DNA of 64,000 bases from assembly GCF_003865075.1 (NCBI RefSeq), contig NZ_BHWB01000005.1, positions 305,745 to 369,744 of the forward strand, written 5' to 3'. Of the stretch, positions 34,752 through 43,165 are shown piece by piece; the stretch's first letter is position 1, and each line of letters begins with the position of its first letter. The notes beneath the pieces are model-generated. The model was not told the origin of the DNA. It saw nothing but the letters and a program-made list of their open reading frames with translations, and did no database searches. A program made the translations under genes and the position numbers. The stretch comes from Bacteroides faecalis. Lineage in GTDB: Bacteria; Bacteroidota; Bacteroidia; Bacteroidales; Bacteroidaceae.

Positions 34752-34940
34752 ACGCTTTCTTTATATAATCAGATAAAAATATAATGCTGTAAAACTGTAA
34801 TGCTTATAATTGTATATCGTTCTACACTGCAAAAGAAAGGAATGCCGGGAAAAGATGAAATACCCTGTCACGGATAGTCATGGATAGTCAGGAATTGACA
34901 GGAGGAAATGCCGTCAGGCAGACAGGAAAGGTTGCAATGA
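34752..34940. other. intergenic region upstream of traA
   Basis: No gene. It holds the likely tra promoter, short repeats of GGATAGTCA (two copies near 34873 and 34885) and two near copies of TGTAATGCT/TGTAAAACT. I see no clear TAnnTTTG box, so a regulated or divergent promoter is possible. Confidence 0.35.
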
Positions 34941-34985
34941 AAAAAGAAAAATCCCTGCCTCATCTTTGAAGCAGGGACTAATAAT
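34941..34985 (-). terminator. terminator after the 75-aa gene
   Basis: On the minus strand AGTCCCTGC and GCAGGGATTTTT form a 9-bp stem followed by a T-rich run, 20 bases after the stop of the gene at 35002. Confidence 0.75.
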
Positions 34986-35001
34986 AAAGGAGCGATACCG
35001 G

Positions 35002-35229
35002 TTACCGGACATAACCGGCGGCTTGCAAGTCCGTCAGGAAATGTTCAGGGGTATCGGTGGCAACTGACACGCCATGCAGCTCCCCGTAACGCCGGGCAAA
35101 GTTCTCCATATACTCCTGATCCGTGCAATCATAGTCGAACCGGCTCCCCTCACGGAGCAGCCGGACGAACTCTTCCGGGCTGGAGGCGGTTATCTGACCG
35201 CCATCCAGCAAATGATAAGTCTGTATCAT
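35002..35229 (-). CDS. 75-aa acidic protein linked to the amidoligase
   Basis: A small acidic soluble protein (FVRLLREGSRFDYDCTDQEYMENFARRYGEL, ending AAGYVR). Its ATG overlaps the amidoligase TGA (ATGA), so the two are coupled. Pairing with an amidoligase suggests it is a peptide substrate or partner, but this is inference from coupling only. I do not know a named family. Confidence 0.6.
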   Translation of the reverse strand: MIQTYHLLDGGQITASSPEEFVRLLREGSRFDYDCTDQEYMENFARRYGELHGVSVATDTPEHFLTDLQAAGYVR

Positions 35230-36161
35230 ACCGCTAACTTTTTAGTTCTAAGTTTAAAAAATAATTTCTGTTTCCCGTCCAGGAAGGGTAACCCCTCCAG
35301 TGTCATCCGGCTGGGAAGGCTGGATCTTTTCGCAAAGGTAATCAATCCGTTCAAGAACCGGATCCAATTCTCCATCTTTGTGAAATTAGTCGTACCGGAA
35401 TGCTGGCGGAACTCAACGGTCCGGTGCCTGGAATAAGCCTCAAAATTGACCTTGTGGTACCGGTCATTATTAAAGACCTCCCGCAGGCCGTCTATCGTCC
35501 TTACCGATTTGATTCTCTCGTCGGAAACACCGGAGAGGGTTTTGCAGTAGGTATTGTTCCGGCGTGTCCTTGGCATAAAGGCATCAATCAGGTGTTCGAG
35601 ATGCTTGTAGGTCAAAGCCAGATTCTTCCAGGTGTCCAGATTGAAACTAGCCGCATCCATATGGACATGGAACCCGCAACTGTCATTCACTTTTGCATTA
35701 CAGATGTCAAGCACCCAGCATACCGTTTCCAGCTCTTTCAGGCCATTCTCACCCACCAGTATCGGGCTGACCAGCTCGAAAGTATTATTTCCCTGCAGGC
35801 TGCTGTCCGTCACCAGCTTCCAATGATCCCTGGTCGTGTGATTATAACCCTCAACGGCAACATGGATGCCGGCCTCCCTCAATTCGCGTGCCAGTCTTTC
35901 CATATTACAGTTATAGGCTTCAATCTCAATACCGAACTTGTGGGTGAAGGTGTAATCCATCAGGGTGGTTGCTGCCCTGTTCAGCAAGACTCCACCTTCT
36001 CTTTCAAGCATTTTCTTCTCAACATTATATACAAAACCATAGTTGCCGCGTGTCACCAAATCGGCAATTTCCCTGCGCGTCAGGCCCAGACGGAGCAGCT
36101 GCTCAATCTTGCTCGTCTTGGTGGTACTCTGTTCTAAGATATTTCTAACTTGTTCGTTCAT
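35226..36161 (-). CDS. amidoligase-family protein (ATP-grasp/glutamine-synthetase-like)
   Basis: A 311-aa protein. An N-terminal HTH-like segment (IEQLLRLGLTRREIADLVTRGNYGFVYNV, residues 19-47) precedes the amidoligase_2 domain: HKFGIEIEAYNC, TDSSLQGNNTFELVSPILVGENGL, CGFHVHMDAASF, RHRTVEFRQHSGTTNFTKMENWI. The GIEIE and EFRQHSGT motifs fit the carboxylate-amine ligase fold. The family is predicted to form amide bonds on peptides or cell-wall material. It is common cargo in Bacteroides conjugative elements. Its stop is TGA, a true stop here because the next gene starts in it. Confidence 0.8.
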   Translation of the reverse strand: MNEQVRNILEQSTTKTSKIEQLLRLGLTRREIADLVTRGNYGFVYNVEKKMLEREGGVLLNRAATTLMDYTFTHKFGIEIEAYNCNMERLARELREAGIHVAVEGYNHTTRDHWKLVTDSSLQGNNTFELVSPILVGENGLKELETVCWVLDICNAKVNDSCGFHVHMDAASFNLDTWKNLALTYKHLEHLIDAFMPRTRRNNTYCKTLSGVSDERIKSVRTIDGLREVFNNDRYHKVNFEAYSRHRTVEFRQHSGTTNFTKMENWIRFLNGLITFAKRSSLPSRMTLEGLPFLDGKQKLFFKLRTKKLAV

Positions 36162-36401
36162 AGCTTTTTATCCTTTATTATTATACCACTAAGGTAGCAT
36201 AATAAACCCACATATCATAGTATTAGAATCCTTATTGTCAGACTGTTAGCTTAGTTTAGCTAAGGCTAAATACCCTTATTTTATGTATCCGATTATAACA
36301 TTGCAGCAATCTACAAGGACAGCAATACAGCAATCTACAGTTCAGGGAACCTGTCTTTTTTCTCATCGTTTCCCCGGTTAGGGAGATTAGATAATTATGC
36401 T

Positions 36402-36409
36402 TATTTTTG
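36402..36409 (+). promoter_or_regulatory. Bacteroides -7 box (TATTTTTG)
   Basis: A TAnnTTTG match 34 bases upstream of the phosphodiesterase ATG at 36443. The -33 region is not clear. Confidence 0.45.
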
Positions 36410-36442
36410 TGCTGCGAAAACTTAACCGATAACGAATAGATT

Positions 36443-36985
36443 ATGATGAAATACCTGATTGTGTCCGACATACATGGCTCGTTACCGGCACTGGAACAAG
36501 TGCTGGCATTTTATCGGGAGCAACAATGCGGAATGCTTTGTATTTTGGGAGATATCCTGAATTATGGTCCCCGGAACGGGATACCTCAAGGACTTGACCC
36601 GAAAGGGATCGCAGAACGTCTCAATGCGATGGCCGGTGAGATTGTCGCCATCCGTGGAAACTGTGATTCGGAGGTGGACCAGATGCTGCTGGACTTTCCC
36701 ATCCTGTCCGATTACACCCTGTTGGTGGATAATGGAAAACGTTTCTTTCTCACCCACGGACATATCTACAATGAGGACAGACTGCCGAAGGGAAGGTTCG
36801 ATTGTCTTTTTTATGGTCACACCCACCGGTGGAAACTTGAACGGAAAGAGCATACAGTGGTCTGCAATACCGGCTCCATCACTTTCCCGAAGGATGGGAA
36901 CATGCCTACATTCGCTATTTACTGTGACGGTACGGTATCCGTTCATCGGCTGGACGGCAGCAGGCTCAAGGAACTTTCTCTCTGA
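36443..36985 (+). CDS. YfcE/MJ0936-family metallophosphodiesterase
   Basis: A 180-aa cytosolic protein with all metal-binding motifs of the family: SDIHGSLPAL (D8, H10), LGDILNYGPRN, IRGNCDSEVD, LTHGHIYN and FYGHTHRW. It hydrolyses phosphodiesters with Mn or a similar metal. The physiological substrate is unknown. ATG at 36443 is preceded by GATT, with a second ATG one codon later. It may lie just outside the conjugative element, since GC content and direction change here. Confidence 0.85.
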   Translation: MMKYLIVSDIHGSLPALEQVLAFYREQQCGMLCILGDILNYGPRNGIPQGLDPKGIAERLNAMAGEIVAIRGNCDSEVDQMLLDFPILSDYTLLVDNGKRFFLTHGHIYNEDRLPKGRFDCLFYGHTHRWKLERKEHTVVCNTGSITFPKDGNMPTFAIYCDGTVSVHRLDGSRLKELSL

Positions 36986-37006
36986 TGGGGAATGTATAAT
37001 AATAGC

Positions 37007-37054
37007 CTTTTATAATTGTAGCTTTTTATAAATGTAGTCTTTTATAATTGTTTA
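37007..37054. repeat. three copies of a ~16-bp TTTTATAA(T/A)TGTAG repeat
   Basis: CTTTTATAATTGTAG, CTTTTTATAAATGTAGT and CTTTTATAATTGTTT follow each other directly after the phosphodiesterase stop. They run into the 8-bp arrays. Confidence 0.6.
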
Positions 37055-37057
37055 CCC

Positions 37058-37137
37058 ATTATCTGAATATCCAAATATCAGAATATAGCAATATTCAAAT
37101 ACCCAATTATCCCAATATCCAAAACGCCAATTATCCA
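37058..37137. repeat. ten-unit tandem array of a degenerate octamer (AATATCCA)
   Basis: From 37058 every 8 bases begin a unit close to A(A/T)TATCCA: ATTATCTG, AATATCCA, AATATCAG, AATATAGC, AATATTCA, AATACCCA, ATTATCCC, AATATCCA, AAACGCCA, ATTATCCA. No insertion or deletion breaks the period. Confidence 0.75.
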
Positions 37138-37178
37138 GTTGTCACTGTGTAACATTCCAAGAGACTACAGATATAATA

Positions 37179-37234
37179 GTATTCGGATTATCCGATTATC
37201 AAAATATTCAGTTCTCTGAATATTCAATTATCAC
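37179..37234. repeat. second octamer array, seven units
   Basis: GTATTCGG, ATTATCCG, ATTATCAA, AATATTCA, GTTCTCTG, AATATTCA, ATTATCAC follow with exact 8-bp spacing, 41 bases after the first array. Confidence 0.7.
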
Positions 37235-38531
37235 GAAAAAGAAGCTATCTGATGTGTCGGATAATCGTAGAATGCTCTACTATTACAGGAAGCACAGCCT
37301 ATTCCGCCTCCGGAATATTGGTAAAAAACGCCAACTTTCCTGAAGAAGCAGACCGAAATCGGAAGAGGTTGCCATCGGGAGGGAGGCACCAGTCGGGGCA
37401 ATCTACAGTTCTACTTAAAAACGTTGTCCCCGTAGAGGGGACAGCAAGTTGTGTTTTCGTTTAACGAAAACCGGACGGTTTAACGGCATATTCCACCGCC
37501 AAACCGTTCCTCAGAATATAGCTCCAGAGTCGCAAATTCAGCCAGAAAGAAACTGCATGTTGCAAGAGTTATTTATTGATATCTTCCTTTAAAGACTTGA
37601 TTCTTTTATTATTAATCATTCTTCCCGGCTTGATTGAACTAAAAATAAAAAATAACTGTTACCCCAATTCCAATTGCAATGAATTTGGTTTTGGCATTTA
37701 TCATCTTTAGTAGCTGTAATACATCCTTCTAAACTCTTCCCCTTGGTCTTGTTGGTCTGGTAACATGTTTGGATGGTCCCTACCAGAACTTATAGTTAAA
37801 GTAAAAACGGAATTGTTTTTTGTAATATCCCTTACAAAAAATAGGAAGTCCCAAATTAGATTCTGAATAATTAATTTTAAAGGCATTCTTTATGTCATCT
37901 AAAGAATTAAAAAATAGATTGCCATCTCCTTTTGTATCATCAGAAATAAGATATAATGTGATAATTGATTTTTGTAATATTTCTGTGTCTTTAGGGGAAA
38001 AACTTTGAAGACTTGACTATATCCTGTATTTTACAGGAAAGTATAAATTTGGACTGTGAACTAGAAATAAATTAGGGGATCTTTTTATTGGGGAGAACGT
38101 ATGAACTGGTATATATTGGTATTGATAATTGACGTACCAGCTGTGCATCTGTCCATTTTCTATCTCGGTAGCGATATACAAGGTTGGAAGATGAATACAG
38201 AAGGGGTTGCACAAATGAGAAGAATTTAGTGGCTATACTGTTTTCGCTGTGCTGTATGCTGGCGGGAAGGATACTCCTTTTGGGAAAGTAGAAAGATAAA
38301 AGGCAGTCGGGCACTAGAGATAAAAAGTGAGAGGAGCTCCATAGAACGGAAGCTCTCCTCTTTTATTTTTTTATTTTGTACTAAGTTATAAGATTCCGGC
38401 TTGTCACAAGCAAGAATAATATAAGCAGATTCCTGTTTCACAACAGATATCTATGCCGCAAAGATACATGAAATATATATTAACACAATGATTTAACGGG
38501 TTTTGTTGGGGAAGCTGTCTGTGACGGGGGA
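37235..38531. other. gene-free stretch, possible lost mob/oriT region
   Basis: No convincing gene. Around 37425-37500 lies a cluster of short inverted repeats (GTTTTCGTTTAACGAAAAC; CGGTTTAACGG with CCGCCAAACCG), which could be an oriT or a terminator left from a mobilisation region. The rest (37550-38530) is AT-rich with only broken short frames. A hairpin at 38333-38360 (GGAGCTCC region, GAGAGGAGC/GCTCTCCTC) resembles a terminator. Confidence 0.35.
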
Positions 38532-38687
38532 ATGGACGCTAAGGTGCTTGACATACTGGAGAACTGCTTCGAGTGGAACAGGGACAGGAAACTGATACGG
38601 AAAATAAGGAAAGAGGTGGAGGACTTCGAGCGTTGGACGGAAATGAAGGCGGCAGAAATGCTGCGTGCCAAGAGGCAGCAAAAATAA
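38532..38687 (+). pseudogene. C-terminal fragment of an element protein
   Basis: The frame reads MDAKVLDILENCFEWNRD and continues in charged helix to EMLRAKRQQK and TAA. Sequence before the ATG stays open and protein-like (TGFVGEAVCDGG), so this is the tail of a longer gene whose 5' part is lost. The GC-rich composition matches the conjugative element rather than the AT-rich surroundings. The family is not recognised. Confidence 0.45.
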
Positions 38688-38990
38688 ATCTCATTTATAT
38701 CATATTATGCAATATACAAAGCTGATAAAATATTCAAAAAAAAATATTTTATCAGCTTTCAAATAATGAATTACTACATAACCTACATTAAGAAGTGCAT
38801 TAGTATATAGAAAGTAGTGAATATACACTAGTTACGATAAGCCGAGTTTTTTTTACTAAAGATGGTGGCGAAGATTCTTGTTTCATTACTTCTCTGTCAT
38901 CGAAATATGAAGTTAAAAACATAATTGTCAAAATCAACAAACGTGTATACTGTTTTATAATTAATATAATTAAGGTTAATACTGAATACG

Positions 38991-39830
38991 TTAAAAGTCA
39001 AAAGTGCCATGTTTATAAGAGGACCGGGAAGGTTTATAATAATCCTCACCCGGGGTCTGGGGTTGTATAAAATCTTGTCTGAATATTTCTGTAGGATTAT
39101 CTGTAATTAAATCTGCATCATGGGTATATATGTTAAAATAGCACTCTGGATCTGTTTTTTGGTTATATGGTCCTTCTCCCACAAAAGAAAATTTGTAAAA
39201 ACCAATTTTTTCTCCGTCTTTTCTGACTGTAAGGAACCAGACATTACCACTACTTATCGTTTTAAATCTCAATCCGTTTAATGATGAATAAGTTTCCTCT
39301 ATAAACTGGCCATTCAAATATGTCTGTTTTTTACAAGTAAAAGGTGACTCAAATCTACCACCTTCAGCTGGTAGAATAAAAGGATTCTGTTCCGAATGGA
39401 TTTTATACACAAATGTCAACTTTCCTTTATCTATAATTAGTGGAATTTTTTCTACTTTTATGCCATTAATAGTAGAGTAAGAAATCTGTAAATCAGCATT
39501 CAAAATTTTATCTTCTTTATTAATATTTGAGGTTATATTTAATACTACCTGATCGCCCTCCACTTTTGTTTCTATATCAGAAAAAAGAGTTTTATCAAAT
39601 TCTACCGAAACATCCCTGGGAATAATCGGAACCTCTGAACTTAAAACATCATCTATTAATGTTTTTTTTATAATCGTAATCGTAATAATACGTTTCTCTC
39701 CAAGACAGCTAAACGGTTTGGATGCGTCCTTACTTGTTAATACTTGATACTCTGTTTTTCTATTGTTTTCCTCTTTTTGACAGGATAACAATGCTAAAGA
39801 AATAAACAAAAGAATAAATACCTTTCTCAT
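38991..39830 (-). CDS. hypothetical lipoprotein with a BACON-like C-terminal half
   Basis: A 279-aa protein with lipobox LLS-C17 and a polar KEENNRK tail. It is beta-rich throughout. The stretch PAEGGRFESPFTCKKQTYLNGQ near residue 150 followed by GLRFKTISSGNVWFLTVRKDGEKIGFYKF resembles the BACON/Ig-like domains of Bacteroides surface lipoproteins. No catalytic motif is seen. It is an orphan gene, with 360 non-coding AT-rich bases between it and the IS4-type element. Confidence 0.6.
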   Translation of the reverse strand: MRKVFILLFISLALLSCQKEENNRKTEYQVLTSKDASKPFSCLGEKRIITITIIKKTLIDDVLSSEVPIIPRDVSVEFDKTLFSDIETKVEGDQVVLNITSNINKEDKILNADLQISYSTINGIKVEKIPLIIDKGKLTFVYKIHSEQNPFILPAEGGRFESPFTCKKQTYLNGQFIEETYSSLNGLRFKTISSGNVWFLTVRKDGEKIGFYKFSFVGEGPYNQKTDPECYFNIYTHDADLITDNPTEIFRQDFIQPQTPGEDYYKPSRSSYKHGTFDF

Positions 39831-40190
39831 ATTAATGCAAATTAGTTACTATAAATAAAAGTAATATTTAATATTGTTGAAACCTCAACATCTGATACAA
39901 ACTCTTTTGCGGAATCAACAAATTCATTTTTACTATTATAAGATAATTGAACAACAAGTATTTTGTTTTGAGAGCTTTATTTTGACCATTATCTTTTTTA
40001 TCTTATTGGTATGATTATAAAACATATACTACAATTCTGGAAGAAGAATTGAATGTCCTTATAATGCAAAAGCTTTTTTACTAGATAAAATCAATAATAT
40101 CATATTGTAAATATAAGGCTAAATCTGTATTTTACAGTTATAAAAAAAAACTTTAAATCTAACAAATAAATTTATATATGTATTCACTAG

Positions 40191-41495
40191 TGTCCCATTA
40201 AAATTGGGACAAATTAAAAATTAAATAAACTTGGCCCATTTGGTCCGAATCGTTCTTTGTCATTTTGAAATTTAGTTTTGTCAAAAAGGTCTTTCAGATG
40301 AGTTTTATCAGTCAATGAGATGCTCAATATTTGTAGCACTTCATATGTACTTCTATCCAGTTGCATATCGTGTTGAATGATTGCCACCAAACAGTAAGTG
40401 CATATTGCAGCATATATCTGTATTCGAACTGCATTCTCTGTAGTACCCCAAAATCTTTTGATTCTAAGATGTTGCTTGAGCCATTTGAAAAACAGCTCTA
40501 CCTGCCAGCGGTTTTTATAAAGTTCAGCCACTTGAAGCGCAGATATATGCATGGCATTGGTTATGAATATGAACTCTCTTTCTTGTTCCTCATCCCAATA
40601 TTTAACAAGTCTAATAGGCTTTGGATAGTATTGTTTAGGATAGAATCCAGTCAGAAGAACACTCGCATCTGAAAGCACATTCTTAGGCAGTCTGCGTTTC
40701 CATTTGATGAATTTGCATTGAAGGTTCTTTTTTGCTCTGACAACGAAGTTGGCTTCAATCAGATGAATCCTATTCAGCATCTTGAAGTTGTTGTATCCGC
40801 GGTCAAAGATGTAATAAGAACCTGGTTCATAAGGTATTTCAATCATAGCTTTAGAATCATGTACGGATGCTTCCGTGATATGAAAAAACGCAGGGATCTG
40901 TGTTTCTACATCATATAATGTATGCACTTTGATACCTCCTTTCTTCTTGCGGAATTTAGCCCACCAAAAGACTGAAAGACACAGATCGATAGTTGTCGAA
41001 TCAAAAGCATAAACGTTACCGCCAAGTTTGAAAATATGATTAACACGCTTTTGCCGTGCTTCGCTAACCAGGTAGTAAGCGTATTCTTCAAAGATATGAT
41101 AGTCTCTATCTTGATTTGCTCTTGCCAACGATGACTTTGATACGTTTTTACCCATCCCTAAATGATAACATTTGGAATGATGAGCTTCAAGAGCAACTAT
41201 CAAATCTCGCAAACTTTCACGATTAGAAAGTTGACCAAACATCAAAGCAAGTAGCTGATTCCAGCAGGTGAAGTGCTTCACATATTTGTCGCCATCATAC
41301 TTGCGCACAATGTAGTTGAACTTATTCCTATCTAAGAATGACACTAGTTGAGAGAAAACGTATTTTTCTTTATGCATTTGCAAATCTCCTTTCAGAGATG
41401 CAAAAATGCAAATTGAAATCCGTTTAATCGAAAAAACGCTGTAACTAACTAAATTTCAAATATTTCAAAGAGCTATTTTAGATTTTAATGGGACA
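40191..41495. mobile_element. IS4-family insertion sequence
   Basis: The ends carry inverted repeats TGTCCCATTAAAAT (40191-40204; complement at 41482-41495). One transposase gene on the minus strand fills the element, 1305 bases in all. I see no target duplication, and the gene to its right lacks its 5' part, which suggests a deletion next to the insertion. Confidence 0.8.
40214..41383 (-). CDS. IS4-family transposase (DUF4372 plus DDE)
   Basis: A 389-aa protein. The N-terminal DUF4372-like region (VFSQLVSFLDRNKFNYIVRKYDGDKYVKHFTCWNQLLALMFGQLS) is followed by the DDE core: AFDSTTIDLCLS (first D), DRGYNNFKM (second D), and the YREK-like YKNRWQVELFFKWLKQHL with the catalytic E. It is intact and should be active. 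The stop lies 23 bases from the left inverted repeat. Confidence 0.9.
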   Translation of the reverse strand: MQMHKEKYVFSQLVSFLDRNKFNYIVRKYDGDKYVKHFTCWNQLLALMFGQLSNRESLRDLIVALEAHHSKCYHLGMGKNVSKSSLARANQDRDYHIFEEYAYYLVSEARQKRVNHIFKLGGNVYAFDSTTIDLCLSVFWWAKFRKKKGGIKVHTLYDVETQIPAFFHITEASVHDSKAMIEIPYEPGSYYIFDRGYNNFKMLNRIHLIEANFVVRAKKNLQCKFIKWKRRLPKNVLSDASVLLTGFYPKQYYPKPIRLVKYWDEEQEREFIFITNAMHISALQVAELYKNRWQVELFFKWLKQHLRIKRFWGTTENAVRIQIYAAICTYCLVAIIQHDMQLDRSTYEVLQILSISLTDKTHLKDLFDKTKFQNDKERFGPNGPSLFNF

Positions 41496-41502
41496 GCAAT
41501 GA

Positions 41503-41979
41503 TTGACAGAGAAAGCCAATTCCGAGTACAAGGCTCTTACTGAACGCGTGAAAAAACAGCAGACTACGGAAAGTTATTTAAGAGGATTGGCTGCTTCACG
41601 CTTTGACATTGTCGATAAACTTGGAAAGACCTACTATGAACGTGAAAATACAACATCGCAACAGTCAGTCATATTTAATGAAGTAAAGCAGATAATTACA
41701 GATTTTGCAGAAAACAATGGCATACTGCAAGAACTGGAAAAAATCGTAAACACTTGTCATGACAATGCCATGTACAAGCTCAAGGAAGATTTTCCAACTA
41801 TGAAAGCTTCCGACACCAGGTTATTATGCTATATTTTTGTAGGATTTTCACCGCAAGTAATTAGCTTATTCATGAAGGATACGGTGGCTAATGTATACGC
41901 TCGCAAGTCACGGCTCAAATCACGTATTAAATCTACGGAAACAGCTAATAAAGAATTATTCTTAAGCCTTCTGGGATAG
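41503..41979 (+). pseudogene. C-terminal remnant of a large regulator with LuxR-like HTH
   Basis: 158 residues. A coiled-coil start (ANSEYKALTERVKKQQTTESYLRGLAASRFDIVDKLG) is followed by a DNA-binding end with SPQVISLFMKDTVANVYARKSRLKSRIKS. This is the C-terminus of the long TPR-sensor regulators of Bacteroidales, which normally exceed 500 residues with an N-terminal sensor and membrane helix. The 5' part is missing at the IS4-type element right end, eight bases away. The gene may once have controlled the fimbrial operon downstream. Confidence 0.7.
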
Positions 41980-42367
41980 GTATTTCAACTTTATACTAGG
42001 TTCCAATGACTAATGCATCATCCGGTAATTAAATCTAGAATATGTTCAGATTGTTTTTGCCATAATACCGGAATGATGTAATTGTAGAATGGTTTTGTCA
42101 TGGAGGTAAGCCATAACAGGTTTAATTCTCCTGGGAGGTATGTCCGGAAAGTATGAAGATGCTTTCATTATAATATCTGTTACTATTCCAGTCAATTGTC
42201 AGAAACTTATTGATTGCCCTATATTTTTTAAGGTTGTAAATCATCTGTTAGCGTCGTGTTAGAAAAATAAGAAGAACGAAGTCTTTATGTTTCTGTATTA
42301 TAATGTTTTATGCAATGCGGACGTTAGATTTGTGGTTTCATTTTGTAACTCGTGATTTATGTGTTAT
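41980..42367. other. intergenic region upstream of the fimbrial operon
   Basis: No gene. I looked for inverted repeats that would make an invertible promoter and found none of convincing length. AT-rich, with scattered short palindromes. Confidence 0.4.
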
Positions 42368-42375
42368 TACTTTTG
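42342..42375 (+). promoter_or_regulatory. promoter of the fimbrial operon
   Basis: TTTG (42342-42345), a 22-base spacer and TACTTTTG (42368-42375, TAnnTTTG) fit the Bacteroides -33/-7 pattern with a slightly long spacer. The leader to the DUF3575 start would be about 180 bases. Confidence 0.5.
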
Positions 42376-42560
42376 CAACCAGGAAAAACAAAACAGATGT
42401 GATAATATAAAACTGTTTCTTGTTCATTAAAATACTTCATTTTTACAGGTTGCACGTAGAATAAGAACAGTCTTATTATGATGACACAGCTTTTCATCCG
42501 TTTACTTTGGGTGCATGTTTTGTTTATCCACTTAAAGTTTGAGTTATCCTAGTTTGAATT

Positions 42561-43127
42561 ATGAATTTGAATAGAAAAAAGTACTTTTTATGTTTTGCCT
42601 GTGTCTTGGCCTGCCTTGTGTATTCAGACAAGGTTTCCGCGCAGTTTTATTCTGTCAGAACCAATCTGGTGGGTTTAGGTACGGGGAATCTGAATGTGGA
42701 GGGTTCCATGGCTTTTTCCACGCATTGGTCCGCCCATCTTCCCGTACAGTACAATCCTTTCCGTCTTTGGGATGACGGCAAGCTTAAAAACTTCACAGTC
42801 CAGCCTGGTGTGCGTTATTGGATGCGCGAAACTTACGGAAGGGGTTGTTTTATCGGGCTCCACGGTGTGTTCTCCATATATAATGCGGGTGGTCTGTTCG
42901 GACATCGCTACCGTTACGAAGGCACAGCTTTCGGCGGCGGGCTTTCTGCGGGGCTGGTGCGCCCCCTTTCGCGTCGCTGGAATCTGGAGTTCGAACTGGG
43001 TCTCGGTGTTGTCTGGGCCGACTGGGAACGTTACCGTTGCGTGAACTGCGGTAAGCGTACCGGCAAGGGCTCCGGTGTCTATGTGACACCCACACGTACC
43101 GCCGTTAATCTGGTTTATCTTTTCTGA
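42561..43127 (+). CDS. DUF3575 outer-membrane protein of the fimbrial operon
   Basis: A 188-aa protein with a signal peptide (residues 1-27, ending VSAQ). It has the DUF3575 sequence FYSVRTNLVGLGTGNLNVEGSMAFSTHWSAHLPVQYNPF, PGVRYWMRETYGRGCFIGLHG and the terminal NLVYLF typical of an eight-stranded outer-membrane barrel. Such genes head Mfa/Fim-type operons. An outer-membrane assembly or anchoring role is inferred. The next gene starts 38 bases later. Confidence 0.8.
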   Translation: MNLNRKKYFLCFACVLACLVYSDKVSAQFYSVRTNLVGLGTGNLNVEGSMAFSTHWSAHLPVQYNPFRLWDDGKLKNFTVQPGVRYWMRETYGRGCFIGLHGVFSIYNAGGLFGHRYRYEGTAFGGGLSAGLVRPLSRRWNLEFELGLGVVWADWERYRCVNCGKRTGKGSGVYVTPTRTAVNLVYLF

Positions 43128-43165
43128 AACCATCTTATCTGTTGAAACAAGATATAAAAAGTTGA

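Noticed and set aside
37252..37464. 70-codon plus-strand frame after the octamer arrays
   Set aside because: No promoter or family match, and the sequence contains palindromes better explained as non-coding or oriT-like DNA.
41980..42560. Invertible promoter upstream of the fimbrial operon
   Set aside because: I found no pair of inverted repeats of useful length and no invertase gene close by.
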